Shown piece after piece: positions 33,782 through 41,879 of a stretch of 48,244 nucleotides of DNA (positions within the stretch are counted from its first letter, which is position 1; the number at the start of each line of letters is the position of its first letter). Made by a program: the position numbers and the translations under genes. This stretch comes from JAHEFX01 sp964614585. Lineage in GTDB: Bacteria; Actinomycetota; Acidimicrobiia; Spongiisociales; JAENVV01. The stretch is taken from positions 1 through 48,244 of the forward strand of contig CAZTLW010000004.1 of NCBI GenBank assembly GCA_964614585.1. Direction: 5' to 3'. Below the pieces are notes generated by a model that was not told the DNA's origin, did no database searches, and was given only the letters and a program-made list of their open reading frames with translations.

Positions 33782-34366
33782 ATGGAGTCCGTGACCGAGC
33801 TCCGCCTGCTCGGCGAGCGAGCCGCCACCTGCACCGACTGCGAGTTGGCGGAGACCCGCACGAACGTCGTCTTCGGTGTGGGCAACCCCCGGGCCAGGCT
33901 GATGTTCGTCGGCGAGGCACCCGGCCGGGACGAGGACCTCGCCGGGGAGCCCTTCGTGGGTCGGGCCGGCAAGCTGCTCACGACGCTCATCGGCGAGATC
34001 GGCCTCACTCGCGACGACGTCTACATCGCCAACGTCCTCAAGTGCCGACCCCCGGGCAATCGGGATCCCCGACCTGCCGAGATCGACGCCTGCAAGGGCT
34101 ACCTCCGCACCCAGATCGACCTCATCTCCCCCGAGGTCGTGATGACGCTCGGGAACTTCGCCACGAGACTCCTGCTGCGCACCGAGACCGGCATCACCCG
34201 CCTGCGCGGGACGATCTACCCGTGGTGGCGCGGCATGTTGATCCCGACGTTCCACCCGGCCGCCGTGCTACGCGACGGCTCCAGGATGGCCGACGTCCGC
34301 GCCGACTTCGAGCTGGCCCGCCAGGTCCTGGCCGGCCAGGTGGCCCGGGATCAGGCCTTCTCGTAG
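33782..34366 (+). CDS. Family 4 uracil-DNA glycosylase
   Basis: Iron-sulfur uracil-DNA glycosylase that removes uracil from DNA. The 194-aa protein has the four cysteines expected for the [4Fe-4S] cluster (C17, C20, C88, C104), motif GEAPG (residues 44-48) in VGEAPGRDEDLAGEPFVGRAG, CRPPGNRDPRPAE, and the C-terminal FHPAAVLR. Family length is about 200 aa. The ATG at 33782-33784 begins the conserved N-terminus; a far longer frame upstream is a shadow of the ABC exporter. It is convergent with the next gene, and the two overlap by 16 nt at their 3' ends. Confidence 0.95.
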   Translation: MESVTELRLLGERAATCTDCELAETRTNVVFGVGNPRARLMFVGEAPGRDEDLAGEPFVGRAGKLLTTLIGEIGLTRDDVYIANVLKCRPPGNRDPRPAEIDACKGYLRTQIDLISPEVVMTLGNFATRLLLRTETGITRLRGTIYPWWRGMLIPTFHPAAVLRDGSRMADVRADFELARQVLAGQVARDQAFS

Positions 34367-34911
34367 AGGGTCGGCACCCGGCCGGGGCCGTCCCAGGCGG
34401 GATGGAGGCCGCGGTCGACGATCTCACCGGCGTCGAGCATCGTCGCCATCGCCTTGCGAACGGTGCCGGGACTGGCTCCCGACGCCTCTCGGAGGTCCTT
34501 GGTCGTGAAGGTCCCCTCGGCGGGCACGGCGGCACGCACCGCCTCGACGCTGACGCCGGGTCCCCGTCGGCTCGGTCGGCGAGTGCTTCGGGGCTGTTTC
34601 GGGGCGGGCCCGCCGAGGTCGAAGCCCGCCTCGCGGAGGACACCGGGTGGCACGCCCAACTTGATCAGCGAGCCGGGGGTGACGTCCTCTTGTTCGGCCC
34701 ACCCCTTCACGTTGGCCACGAACCCCTCGTGGAGGTCGTCGGCGGTCGGGTCCTCGAGGCGCTCGACCTCGCTGAGGAGTTTGAGCCGCTCGATCTTGTC
34801 GGTCGCCTCGGCGGCCTGCCGCTTCGTCTCGGCGATGGCCTCGTCGTCACGAATGACCGATGGGTCCTCGAGGTAGTCGAGGTACTTGCGAACGATGGCT
34901 TCCGCGTCCAT
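34351..34911 (-). CDS. Unrecognised protein with C-terminal winged-helix-like domain
   Basis: I do not recognise a named family. The 186-aa protein has an acidic, charged helical N-terminal region (residues about 1-70, rich in Glu, Asp, Lys and Arg), a Pro/Arg-rich basic linker (PRSTRRPSRRGPG), and a C-terminal segment of about 60 residues (VRAAVPAEGTFTTKDLREAS, then ASPGTVRKAMATMLDAGEI and VPTLYEKA) that reads as a winged helix-turn-helix. It could be a DNA-binding regulator. The ATG at 34909-34911 follows GGAGGA with 6-nt spacing. An inverted repeat lies 40 nt upstream, and thiolase transcription runs into the gene from upstream. Confidence 0.75.
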   Translation of the reverse strand: MDAEAIVRKYLDYLEDPSVIRDDEAIAETKRQAAEATDKIERLKLLSEVERLEDPTADDLHEGFVANVKGWAEQEDVTPGSLIKLGVPPGVLREAGFDLGGPAPKQPRSTRRPSRRGPGVSVEAVRAAVPAEGTFTTKDLREASGASPGTVRKAMATMLDAGEIVDRGLHPAWDGPGRVPTLYEKA

Positions 34912-34950
34912 GACGACTCCTCCAGGGGATGACCCAATCCCCATGATCAT

Positions 34951-34980
34951 ATCAAGCGCCGTAATCGTTCGGCACTTGAT
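34951..34980. promoter_or_regulatory. Inverted repeat upstream of the winged-helix gene
   Basis: Arms ATCAAGCGCCG and CGGCACTTGAT are 11 nt long with one mismatch, around an 8-nt AT-rich spacer, in an unusually AT-rich patch. It may be an operator for the winged-helix protein; a TATGAT hexamer (34946-34951 on the minus strand) overlaps its left end. A weak terminator after the thiolase gene is an alternative. Confidence 0.5.
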
Positions 34981-34992
34981 CAAATCAGCGGA

Positions 34993-36177
34993 TCACACCT
35001 GCTCGTACAGCGTCACGACCGCGGCACCACCGAGCCCGATGTTGTGTTGGAGGGCCCTGGTGGCGCCCTCCACCTGCCGAGGCCCGGCCTCACCACGCAA
35101 CTGCCAGGTGAGCTCGGTGCACTGGGCCAGCCCGGTGGCCCCGAGGGGATGGCCCTTGGAGATCAGACCCCCGGAGGGGTTGACGACCCAGCGCCCGCCG
35201 TAGGTGGTCTCCCCGGCGTCGACGAGCTTGCCACCGTCGCCGATCCCGCAGAGGCCCAGCGCCTCGTACGTGAGGAGCTCGTTCGGCGAGAAGCAGTCGT
35301 GGAGTTCGATGACCTGCACGTCGTGGCCGTCGAATCCGGCGACTTCGTACGCTCGCCGGGCGGCGGCCTCGCTGAGGTCGGCGCCGACGATCGTGCGGGC
35401 GTCGTCGGTCTCGAAGGACGACCCGAAGTCGGTGGCCATGGCCTGACCGGCGATGCGGACCGGCCGATCGACGCCGAACCGCTCGAGCGCCGCCTCGCTC
35501 ATGACGACCACGGCGGCGGCCCCATCGGAGGTGGGCGAGCACTGGAGTCGGGTGAGCGGCTCGTCGACCATCGGCGAGGCGAGGATCTCCTCGAGCGTGT
35601 AGACGTCCTGGAACTGGGCGTAGGGGTTGTTGGCCGAGTGACGGTGGTTCTTCTCGGCGATCCGGGCGAACTGCTCGACGGTGGAGCCATACCGGCGCAT
35701 GTGGTCGTTGGCTGCCCGCGCCCACATCTGGGGGGCGATGGGGCTGGGTGTGGGTTCGTGGAGGGCGTGGAGCGCCTCGATGTGCCGGTCCATCGGGTTG
35801 GCCCGGTCCTCGGTGTCGAGGCTGAGCGACCCTCGCTGCATCTTCTCGAAACCGACCGCAAGGGCGACGTCGACGAGGCCTCCCTCGACGAGCTGGCGGG
35901 CCGACATGAGGGCGGTGGAGCCGGTCGAGCAGTTGTTGTTGACGTTGACCACCGGCACCCCGGTGAGGCCGAGCTCGTACACCGCCCGCTGCCCGGAGGT
36001 GGACGGGCCGTAGACGTAGCCGACCGTGACGTGCTCGACCGCCTCATAGGGGATGCCGGCGTCCTCGAGCGCCTTGGTGCCCGCCTCGCGCACCATGTCG
36101 GGGTAGTCCCAGTCGCGACGGCCCGGCTTCTCGAACTTGGTCATGCCGACACCGGCGACGAACACGGGGCGGGTCAT
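34993..36177 (-). CDS. SCP2-type thiolase / lipid-transfer protein
   Basis: The 394-aa protein belongs to the thiolase superfamily of the SCP-x/acetyl-CoA acetyltransferase type, common in actinobacterial lipid and steroid degradation. The catalytic cysteine lies in NNNCSTGSTAL, and VIELHDCFSPNEL, GKGHP-like ISKGHPLGATGLAQ and the C-terminal QHNIGLGGAAVVTLYE are present. The ATG at 36175-36177 follows AGGAAGG; an 18-residue extension upstream is Arg/Pro-rich and unlikely. No acyl-CoA ligase or dehydrogenase is next to it. Its substrate cannot be deduced. Confidence 0.93.
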   Translation of the reverse strand: MTRPVFVAGVGMTKFEKPGRRDWDYPDMVREAGTKALEDAGIPYEAVEHVTVGYVYGPSTSGQRAVYELGLTGVPVVNVNNNCSTGSTALMSARQLVEGGLVDVALAVGFEKMQRGSLSLDTEDRANPMDRHIEALHALHEPTPSPIAPQMWARAANDHMRRYGSTVEQFARIAEKNHRHSANNPYAQFQDVYTLEEILASPMVDEPLTRLQCSPTSDGAAAVVVMSEAALERFGVDRPVRIAGQAMATDFGSSFETDDARTIVGADLSEAAARRAYEVAGFDGHDVQVIELHDCFSPNELLTYEALGLCGIGDGGKLVDAGETTYGGRWVVNPSGGLISKGHPLGATGLAQCTELTWQLRGEAGPRQVEGATRALQHNIGLGGAAVVTLYEQV

Positions 36178-36294
36178 GGGCCTTCCTTGCTCGGGTGGCC
36201 GAAGCCTACGCCGAGGTGGCCTCGCCAACACCGGGAACCGCTCCTTCGACAGACGCCCGGCAGGCCGGGACGGCCCGGTCCTGCGGCGAGGACC

Positions 36295-36510
36295 TCAATC
36301 GATGACGCCATCGACGGGGCGCTCCTCCGACCACTCACGTGTCTCCTCCTCCAGCCACGATCGCAGCTCGTCGAGCGAAGGGAAGGCAAAACATCGTCCG
36401 GTCGTCACCTCGTGGATGGTTGCGTGCGTCCCCCCAGCCTCGGGACGCCACACCCGCAACAGATAGGACCGGTAGCCGGTCTGCGGTCGATTCACGGGGA
36501 CCCGTTTCAT
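36295..36510 (-). CDS. Small conserved protein, 71 aa, divergent from the BTAD regulator
   Basis: The protein begins MKRVPVNRPQTGYRSYLLRV and ends with a charged helix (LDELRSWLEEETREWSEE). The pattern YRSYLLRVWR, a short strand, HEVTTGRCFAFPSLDELRSWLEE resembles a small uncharacterised family (GYxSYLLRLW...F..LeaL..FL) that I recall beside LuxR or BTAD regulators in Chloroflexi and actinobacteria; that recall is not checked. The ATG at 36508-36510 has GAGGAG only one base upstream, an unusually tight spacing. It is divergent from the BTAD regulator with 108 nt between the two starts, so co-regulation is plausible. Confidence 0.7.
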   Translation of the reverse strand: MKRVPVNRPQTGYRSYLLRVWRPEAGGTHATIHEVTTGRCFAFPSLDELRSWLEEETREWSEERPVDGVID

Positions 36511-36618
36511 GCTCCTCGCAGCGTGCACCCGCGACAGCGTCGAGAGCGCGTTGAGTTGGCGTCGACCGGTCCCGGCCCTGCCCCACCGAGGAGCCTGAAC
36601 GAGGGATCGGAGGGACGG

Positions 36619-39600
36619 ATGGCTCGGCTTCGGATCAGGCTCTCGGGGCCGTTCGAGGTCACCTTGGACGGCCAACCGGTCACCGAGTTCGAATCAAACT
36701 CGGCCCGTGCCCTCCTCGCCCATCTCGCCTCGGAGCCCGGCCGACCCAGGGTGCGGGCCACCGTTGCCGAGATGCTCTGGCCGGAGCGGCCCCAGGGCGC
36801 CGCCCTCGCCAATCTCCGCCACGCCCTCAGCTCCGTGCGGCGGGCCCTGGGCGGTCCCGACGCCGGTGAGACCTTCCTCGTGGCCGACCGAACGACCGTC
36901 GCCCTTGCCTCGGACGACGTGTGGGTGGACCTCGTCGCCCTCGAGGAGTTGGCGAGCGCCCCGGCCAACCAACCCGGCGCCGTCGAGGCGTGGGAGCAGG
37001 CCGCGGCGCTCTGGCGAGGCTCCCTGCTCGAGGACGTGGCCGTTCACGCCGGCGCCGAGTGGGACGAGTGGCTGGCAGTGACCGACGAGCGTGCCCGTCG
37101 CCTCGCCTGCGGCGCACTCCATGGCCTCGTGGCGTCCCTCGAGCAGACCGGGAACGTCGAGCAGGCCCTCCGGCACGCCCGTCGGCTCGCCGAGCTCGAT
37201 CCGTGGGACGAGCGGGCGCACCGGGCCATCCTGCGCCTGCTCGCATCGACCGGCGACGACACCGGGGCGGTCGCACACTTCGAGGATCTCCGATCGCGCC
37301 TCCGCGAGGACCTCGGAACCGATCCTGCGCCCGAGACGGTCTCGCTGGCCACCCGCATCCGTGAGGGAGAGGCTCGGTTCGTGGTCCCTCGTCCCGCCGT
37401 CACCTACCCGGACTTCCTCGCGACGGCCCGGCCGGGAGGGACCGGCACCCCCTTCGTCGACCAGACGATGGAACTCGAGTTCCTCGAACGCCACCTCGCC
37501 GAGGCGGGCGCCGGCGCCGGACGCGTGGTCCTCGTGTCCGGCGAGGCGGGCAGCGGGAAGACCATGCTGGCCACCGAACTCATGCGCCGGGCCGCGGCCA
37601 CCGACGCCACCCTCACCACGATCGGCCGGTCCTCGGCCTACGGAGGCCTCGGCGACCCCTACCTGCCGTTTCGCGACGTGCTCGGTTCGCTGACGGGCGA
37701 CGTCGAGTCCGACGTGGGATCCGGCACCATCGACGTGCAGGCAGCACGCCGGCTGTGGGCTCTGGCCCCGCACACGGCCCGGCTCGTCCTCGAACGGGGT
37801 CCCAGCCTCGTCGGCGTCATGGTGAACGGTGCGCTCCTCGTGGAACGGGTCGAGACCGCCGCACCCGACGTGCCGTGGCTCGAACCGCTGCGCCTTCGGG
37901 TCGAAATCGCGGCGGCGCAGCCCCCCGCACCCGAGCGGATGCAGCCGGCGCTGTTCGACGAGTTCATGGCCGTCCTCGACGGCATCGCCCGGATCGCTCC
38001 CCTGCTCGTCGTCATCGACGACCTGCAGTGGGCCGACGCCGGATCGGTGGCGCTCCTCTGGCACCTCTGCCGGCGACTGGAGGGACGCAGGATCCTCGTC
38101 GTCGGCTGCTATCGACCGGAGGAGGTGCTCGGCACGGCGGCCGGCGGCCACCCGCTCCAGGCCGTGATCGACGAGTTGCGCACGATGGCGGCCGATCGGG
38201 TGCTCGAACTGACACCCGGGCGTGATTTCGTCGACGCCTATCTCGACGCCGAGCCGAACCGGTTGGACGAGGCGTTCCGGGAGCGGCTCCAGGCGCGCAC
38301 CGCCGGCCATCCCCTCTTCACCACCGAGATGGTGCGCGGCATGGCGGACCGAGCGGAGATCCGACGGGGACGGGATGGCCTGTGGATCGTCGGTGGATCG
38401 CTGGACTGGCAGCGCCTGCCGACGCGAGTGGAAGCGGCCATTGCCCGCCGGTTCCGGCGGCTGCCCGACGACACCCGGCGGGACCTCATCATCGCCGCCG
38501 TCCAGGGCGAGGAGTTCATCGCCGAGGTGGTGGCGCGGGTCCGGGACGACCCGGAAGCCCGGACCCGGCTGCGCCTCGAGAGCACGTCCGGGAACCTGGT
38601 GATCGAACCCGCCGGTGCGATGCGGGTCGCCGGGGAGATCGTCGAGCGCTACCGCTTCCGTCACATCCTCTTCCAGCAGTTCCTCGATCGAGAACTCGAC
38701 GACGCCGAACGCGCGAGGCTGCACGAGACCACGGGGCGGACGATCGAGGATCTCTTCGCCGGGCATCCGGACCCGCCGGTGGTCGACCTGGCCCACCACT
38801 TCGACGAGGCGGGGTTGGTGGAACCAGCCATCGCCTACGCCCGGGCCGGGGGCTACCGCGCCGTCCGGATGTCGGCCAACGAGGAGGCGATCCGGCTCTT
38901 CGGGCGAGCGTTGGAGCTGCTGTCGGAGCTCCCCGAGTCGCCGGCTCGGGACACCGACGAACTCGTCCTGCTGGCCGCCCTCATGGCCCCGACCATGGCG
39001 GTGCGCGGCTACACGGCCCCGGAGTCGGAAGCCGGGGGGCGACGCATCCGACAACTGGCCGACCGCCTCGAGCCGTCGCCGGTCATGGCCCTGGCGCTGG
39101 CCGGACTTGCCCACTACCTCACCATCCGGGCCCGCCACTACGAGGGCTTGGCCATCTCCCGGGACGTCGGGCAACTCGGCGAGGCACTCGACAACGCCGG
39201 CATCCGATGCCTGGCGGCCTACATGACGGGCTACGAGGAGCTCTGGATGGGCCGGGTCGACGCAGGCGGCCGAAACCTCGAGGCCGCCGTCGACCTCCAC
39301 GACCCGGAGCGGGACACGTGGCTGGTTCCCAGCCTCGGCATGGCCGTCGGTCCCGAGGCGCACGCCTGGGGGGCCCTCGCCGCCCTGTACCGGGGTCGGC
39401 CCGCAACGGCCTACCGGATGGCCGACGACGGTGTGGCCCTCGCCCGCCGCATCGGCCACCCCTTCTCGCTGTGCCACGCGCTCGACATCGGTGGCGTCGT
39501 CGTCCGCCTGATGGCGGGCGACCACGAGGCGGCGCTCCGCTTCGCCGATGAAGCAGCAGCCATCGCCGAGGAGGAACACTTCCCCTTCTGGGCCACGGGC

Positions 39601-40107
39601 ATCGCCCTCCATCGGGGCATGGCGATCGGGCACCTCGGCGACCCCGAGGCGGGCATCCAGCTCATCGAAGGGAGCCTGTCCGAGTGGGAGGACACGGGCG
39701 TGGACTCGTTCCGGGGCTGGGCCCTGTCCCAACTGGCGTCGCTGGAAGCCCTTCGGGGGCAACCAGAACGCGGCCTCGAGATCGTCGATGAGGAACTGCC
39801 CCATGCGATGGCGGTCGGCGAGGGGCTGTCGGAACTGTTCCTGCGCCTGGAACGGGGCAGGCTCGAACAGGCCACCGGCGCAATCGAGGCGGCGCTGACG
39901 ACGCTGGAGGACGTGGCGGCCTCGGCGCGGGAGGCGGGGGCCGGCTTCCTCGAGCTGAGGGCGGCGACGGCGCTGGCGTCGCTGGTCACCGACCTCGGCC
40001 GGTCGGAGGAGGCGGACGCCGTCCTTGGGCCCGTCCTGGCCACCTTCGACGAGGGTCCGGACATCCCGCACGTGGCCGCGGCACGCGCTGTGCTGGCCGG
40101 CTCCTGA
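36619..40107 (+). CDS. BTAD/AAA-ATPase transcriptional regulator with TPR-like C-terminus
   Basis: The 1162-aa protein has the SARP/AfsR-like layout: an N-terminal winged helix of OmpR type (MARLRIRLSGPFEVTLDGQP to about residue 95), a bacterial transcriptional activation domain to about residue 245, an AAA/STAND-type ATPase with Walker A GEAGSGKT (residues 308-315) and Walker B LLVVIDD (462-468) followed by LQWADAGSVALLWHL, and a long helical TPR-like region to the end. The ATG at 36619-36621 follows GGAGGG by 4 nt. Such STAND regulators are kept off until a ligand binds the TPR region; the signal is unknown. Targets may include the adjacent lipoprotein. Confidence 0.92.
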   Translation: MARLRIRLSGPFEVTLDGQPVTEFESNSARALLAHLASEPGRPRVRATVAEMLWPERPQGAALANLRHALSSVRRALGGPDAGETFLVADRTTVALASDDVWVDLVALEELASAPANQPGAVEAWEQAAALWRGSLLEDVAVHAGAEWDEWLAVTDERARRLACGALHGLVASLEQTGNVEQALRHARRLAELDPWDERAHRAILRLLASTGDDTGAVAHFEDLRSRLREDLGTDPAPETVSLATRIREGEARFVVPRPAVTYPDFLATARPGGTGTPFVDQTMELEFLERHLAEAGAGAGRVVLVSGEAGSGKTMLATELMRRAAATDATLTTIGRSSAYGGLGDPYLPFRDVLGSLTGDVESDVGSGTIDVQAARRLWALAPHTARLVLERGPSLVGVMVNGALLVERVETAAPDVPWLEPLRLRVEIAAAQPPAPERMQPALFDEFMAVLDGIARIAPLLVVIDDLQWADAGSVALLWHLCRRLEGRRILVVGCYRPEEVLGTAAGGHPLQAVIDELRTMAADRVLELTPGRDFVDAYLDAEPNRLDEAFRERLQARTAGHPLFTTEMVRGMADRAEIRRGRDGLWIVGGSLDWQRLPTRVEAAIARRFRRLPDDTRRDLIIAAVQGEEFIAEVVARVRDDPEARTRLRLESTSGNLVIEPAGAMRVAGEIVERYRFRHILFQQFLDRELDDAERARLHETTGRTIEDLFAGHPDPPVVDLAHHFDEAGLVEPAIAYARAGGYRAVRMSANEEAIRLFGRALELLSELPESPARDTDELVLLAALMAPTMAVRGYTAPESEAGGRRIRQLADRLEPSPVMALALAGLAHYLTIRARHYEGLAISRDVGQLGEALDNAGIRCLAAYMTGYEELWMGRVDAGGRNLEAAVDLHDPERDTWLVPSLGMAVGPEAHAWGALAALYRGRPATAYRMADDGVALARRIGHPFSLCHALDIGGVVVRLMAGDHEAALRFADEAAAIAEEEHFPFWATGIALHRGMAIGHLGDPEAGIQLIEGSLSEWEDTGVDSFRGWALSQLASLEALRGQPERGLEIVDEELPHAMAVGEGLSELFLRLERGRLEQATGAIEAALTTLEDVAASAREAGAGFLELRAATALASLVTDLGRSEEADAVLGPVLATFDEGPDIPHVAAARAVLAGS

Positions 40108-40180
40108 TTCCCGACGCGCTGACGACGCCCTTTCCACGCGGGTCGGGGCGCACGCTGGTGGGAGAGCGAAAGGAGGAGTC

Positions 40181-41026
40181 ATGTGGCATCGCTACATCGG
40201 TGTGATGCTCGCCCTCGCACTCCTGTGCGTCGGCGGCTGCGCCGACGACCCGGACGCACGCGCGACGGAACTGGCCGATGCGTGGATCGCCGGATGGGGC
40301 GAGAACGACCCTGAGGCCGTGGCAGCCGTGTTCACCGAGGACGGCGTGCACATCTGCCCCGGTGGCAACCGGCACGAGGGACGAGAGGCCATCGCGCGCC
40401 ACGCAGAGGTCACCCCCCCTCTGGTCGCACCCGCTCGCGTGAGCGATGTCACGCTCGGGCAAGACGGCATCTACGTCTTCCGGGCCAAGTACGGATGGGA
40501 AGGCGCCGACACCTACGCCTCGGACGTCCACCTGGAGCTCGACGGCGACCTTGCCTCCTACATCGGATGGGCCGGCCCGGAAGAGACCTATCGCGGTACC
40601 TACGACCACCTCTTCGAGGCGGAGTACGCCGGGTTGCTCAAGGCAACGTCGGGTGACTGCGACGAGGGATGGGTGCCCATGGAGGGCACGGTGACGGGCA
40701 CCGAGGCCGAGTTGGGACCGTTCGAGGCGACGGCACGCCACTGCTCGAATCCCGAGACTGGGGAACTCGCAGGAGGGACCCTCGTCATGGTGATGGCCGA
40801 CGGGGACGAACTCCACGGGACCTACGAGGGCCGGATGCTCAGACAGGAGGAGGACGGGTCGCTGACGATGCGGTTGGTCCAGACCTATGAGGGAGGCACC
40901 GGGCGCTTCGCCGACGCAAGGGGGGAGGCGAACGAACCGTGCACTGCCCGTTGGGTGTCCGACACCCAGGCCGAAGTGGCGGGGTCGCTCGTGGGCACGC
41001 TGTCCTACCAGGACGAGGGGTCATGA
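40181..41026 (+). CDS. Lipoprotein with SnoaL-like and beta-barrel domains
   Basis: The 281-aa protein begins with a signal peptide and lipobox LCVGGC (Cys about residue 20). An NTF2/SnoaL-like domain follows (ATELADAWIAGWGENDPEAVAAVFTEDGVH to about residue 135). The C-terminal part has alternating strands with GGTLVMVMADGDELHGTYEG, EGGTGRFADARGEA and a final VGTLSYQ, a pattern seen in small secreted beta-barrel proteins of the allene-oxide-cyclase-like type. The ATG at 40181-40183 follows the strong Shine-Dalgarno AAAGGAGGAGTC. It is 73 nt downstream of the BTAD regulator and ends in a terminator. A role in sensing for the regulator is only a guess. Confidence 0.8.
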   Translation: MWHRYIGVMLALALLCVGGCADDPDARATELADAWIAGWGENDPEAVAAVFTEDGVHICPGGNRHEGREAIARHAEVTPPLVAPARVSDVTLGQDGIYVFRAKYGWEGADTYASDVHLELDGDLASYIGWAGPEETYRGTYDHLFEAEYAGLLKATSGDCDEGWVPMEGTVTGTEAELGPFEATARHCSNPETGELAGGTLVMVMADGDELHGTYEGRMLRQEEDGSLTMRLVQTYEGGTGRFADARGEANEPCTARWVSDTQAEVAGSLVGTLSYQDEGS

Positions 41027-41073
41027 GCTGATCGCCGCCGTCGAGGACGGCAGTTCGACCTGAGACGTGCAAG

Positions 41074-41105
41074 AGCGAACCCCCCTCGATCGAGGGGGGT
41101 TCGCT
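41074..41105. terminator. Terminator hairpin of the lipoprotein gene
   Basis: A perfect 32-bp palindrome (arms AGCGAACCCCCCTCGA and complement) lies 48 nt after the stop codon. No U-tract follows. Its ends share the CGAAC/GTTCG sequence with the other hairpins in this spacer. Confidence 0.75.
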
Positions 41106-41253
41106 GGGTCTGACCTCGGGGCGGGCGCAACTGGGCGCTGGTCGAATGATCAGCAGTGGGGCTAGCCGGGTATGTCGAGGATGAGACCGATCGGTCCCGG
41201 ATCTGGCTGGTGGCTGCGGCACCGATGTTCCCGGTCCACTCTTCAATCGAAAC

Positions 41254-41278
41254 GAACCCCTGCCAAAGGCCGGGGTTC
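41254..41278. repeat. Hairpin, near copy of the tRNA-Ala terminator
   Basis: GAACCCC, a mismatch, GCC, AAA loop, GGC, and GGGGTTC form a stem of 10 pairs with one mismatch. The 28-nt segment 41251-41278 is a direct repeat of 41345-41372 with one base changed. Confidence 0.7.
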
Positions 41279-41285
41279 AGCCGAC

Positions 41286-41302
41286 GTTCGGCGAAGCCGA
41301 AC
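41286..41302. repeat. Small inverted repeat, 7-bp arms
   Basis: GTTCGGC, GAA loop, GCCGAAC. One of five hairpins in the 349-nt spacer between the lipoprotein and tRNA-Ala genes. Confidence 0.6.
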
Positions 41303-41323
41303 TCGAACGTTGACGACCAAGCA

Positions 41324-41344
41324 GCAGTTCGCCCGGCGAACTGC
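41324..41344. repeat. Inverted repeat, 10-bp arms
   Basis: GCAGTTCGCC, one base, GGCGAACTGC, a perfect match, immediately adjacent to the tRNA-Ala terminator hairpin. Confidence 0.65.
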
Positions 41345-41346
41345 AA

Positions 41347-41373
41347 CGAACCCCGGCCAAAGGCCGGGGTTCG
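41347..41373 (-). terminator. Terminator hairpin of tRNA-Ala
   Basis: CGAACCCCGGCC, AAA loop, and its complement form a perfect 12-bp stem beginning 2 nt beyond the 3' end of the tRNA gene. The spacer 41027-41375 has no convincing gene; only this and four other hairpins were found. Confidence 0.82.
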
Positions 41374-41375
41374 CG

Positions 41376-41449
41376 TGGAGCTGAGGGGATTTGAACCCCT
41401 GACCCCTTGCATGCCATGCAAGTGCTCTGCCGAACTGAGCTACAGCCCC
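41376..41449 (-). tRNA. tRNA-Ala(GGC)
   Basis: On the minus strand the gene starts GGGGCTGTAGCTCAG and ends CAGCTCC followed by A, giving a full 7-bp acceptor stem (one G-U pair). The D-arm is GCTC/GAGC, the anticodon stem CTTGC/GCAAG has loop ATGGCAT (anticodon GGC), and the T-arm is AGGGG TTCAAAT CCCCT. CCA is not encoded. It lies 31 nt upstream of the rsfS end region and is followed by a terminator hairpin. Confidence 0.97.
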
Positions 41450-41480
41450 GTGGGGAGAGACATTGTAGCCGACCGGCCGG

Positions 41481-41879
41481 CTACGCCACTCCTTCGAGGT
41501 CCAGCCGGGGGGCGTCGGCCCACAACCGCTCGAGGTCGTAGAACGAACGCAGGTCGGGCTGGAAGAGGTGCACGACGATGGACCCGAAGTCCAACAGCAC
41601 CCACTCCCCCTCCTCCTCCCCCTCGACCCGGAGTGGCCGCAGCTCGGCGGTGTCGCGGAGCCGCTCCCGGACGACGTCGGCGAGGGTCAGGACCTGGCGG
41701 CGAGACGTCCCGGTGGCGATGACGAAGATCTCGGTGATCTGGAGGAGCTCACCGACGTCGAGGGCCACCACGTCGGATCCTTGTTTGTCCAGGATCGCCG
41801 TCACCGCCTCCTGCGCGAGCTCCACGCTGGCGGGGTCGGCGGTCGGGGTCGGGGTGGGGTGGTCGGACTGGCTGGTCAC
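41481..41879 (-). CDS. rsfS: Ribosomal silencing factor RsfS
   Basis: RsfS (Iojap) binds L14 of the 50S subunit and blocks subunit joining during starvation. The 132-aa protein shows GSDVVALDVGELLQITEIFVIATGTSRRQV, then LRVEGEEEGEWVLLDFGSIVVHLFQPDLRSFYDLERLWAD, diagnostic of the family. The GTG at 41877-41879 overlaps the LytR_C stop as GTGA. About 20 Thr/Pro-rich residues precede the conserved core. The nadD-LytR_C-rsfS order is the usual actinobacterial one. Confidence 0.96.
   Translation of the reverse strand: MTSQSDHPTPTPTADPASVELAQEAVTAILDKQGSDVVALDVGELLQITEIFVIATGTSRRQVLTLADVVRERLRDTAELRPLRVEGEEEGEWVLLDFGSIVVHLFQPDLRSFYDLERLWADAPRLDLEGVA

Noticed and set aside
36694..40182. A 1162-residue open frame on the minus strand opposite the BTAD regulator
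   Set aside because: It is Arg/Gly/Asp-rich without motifs and mirrors a strong sense gene; long antisense frames are expected at this GC content.
41156..41722. Frame containing RGFEPLTPCMPCKCSAELSYSPV, and its opposite MQGVRGSNPLSSTR
   Set aside because: These are well-known false translations of tRNA genes; the region is tRNA-Ala and its flank.
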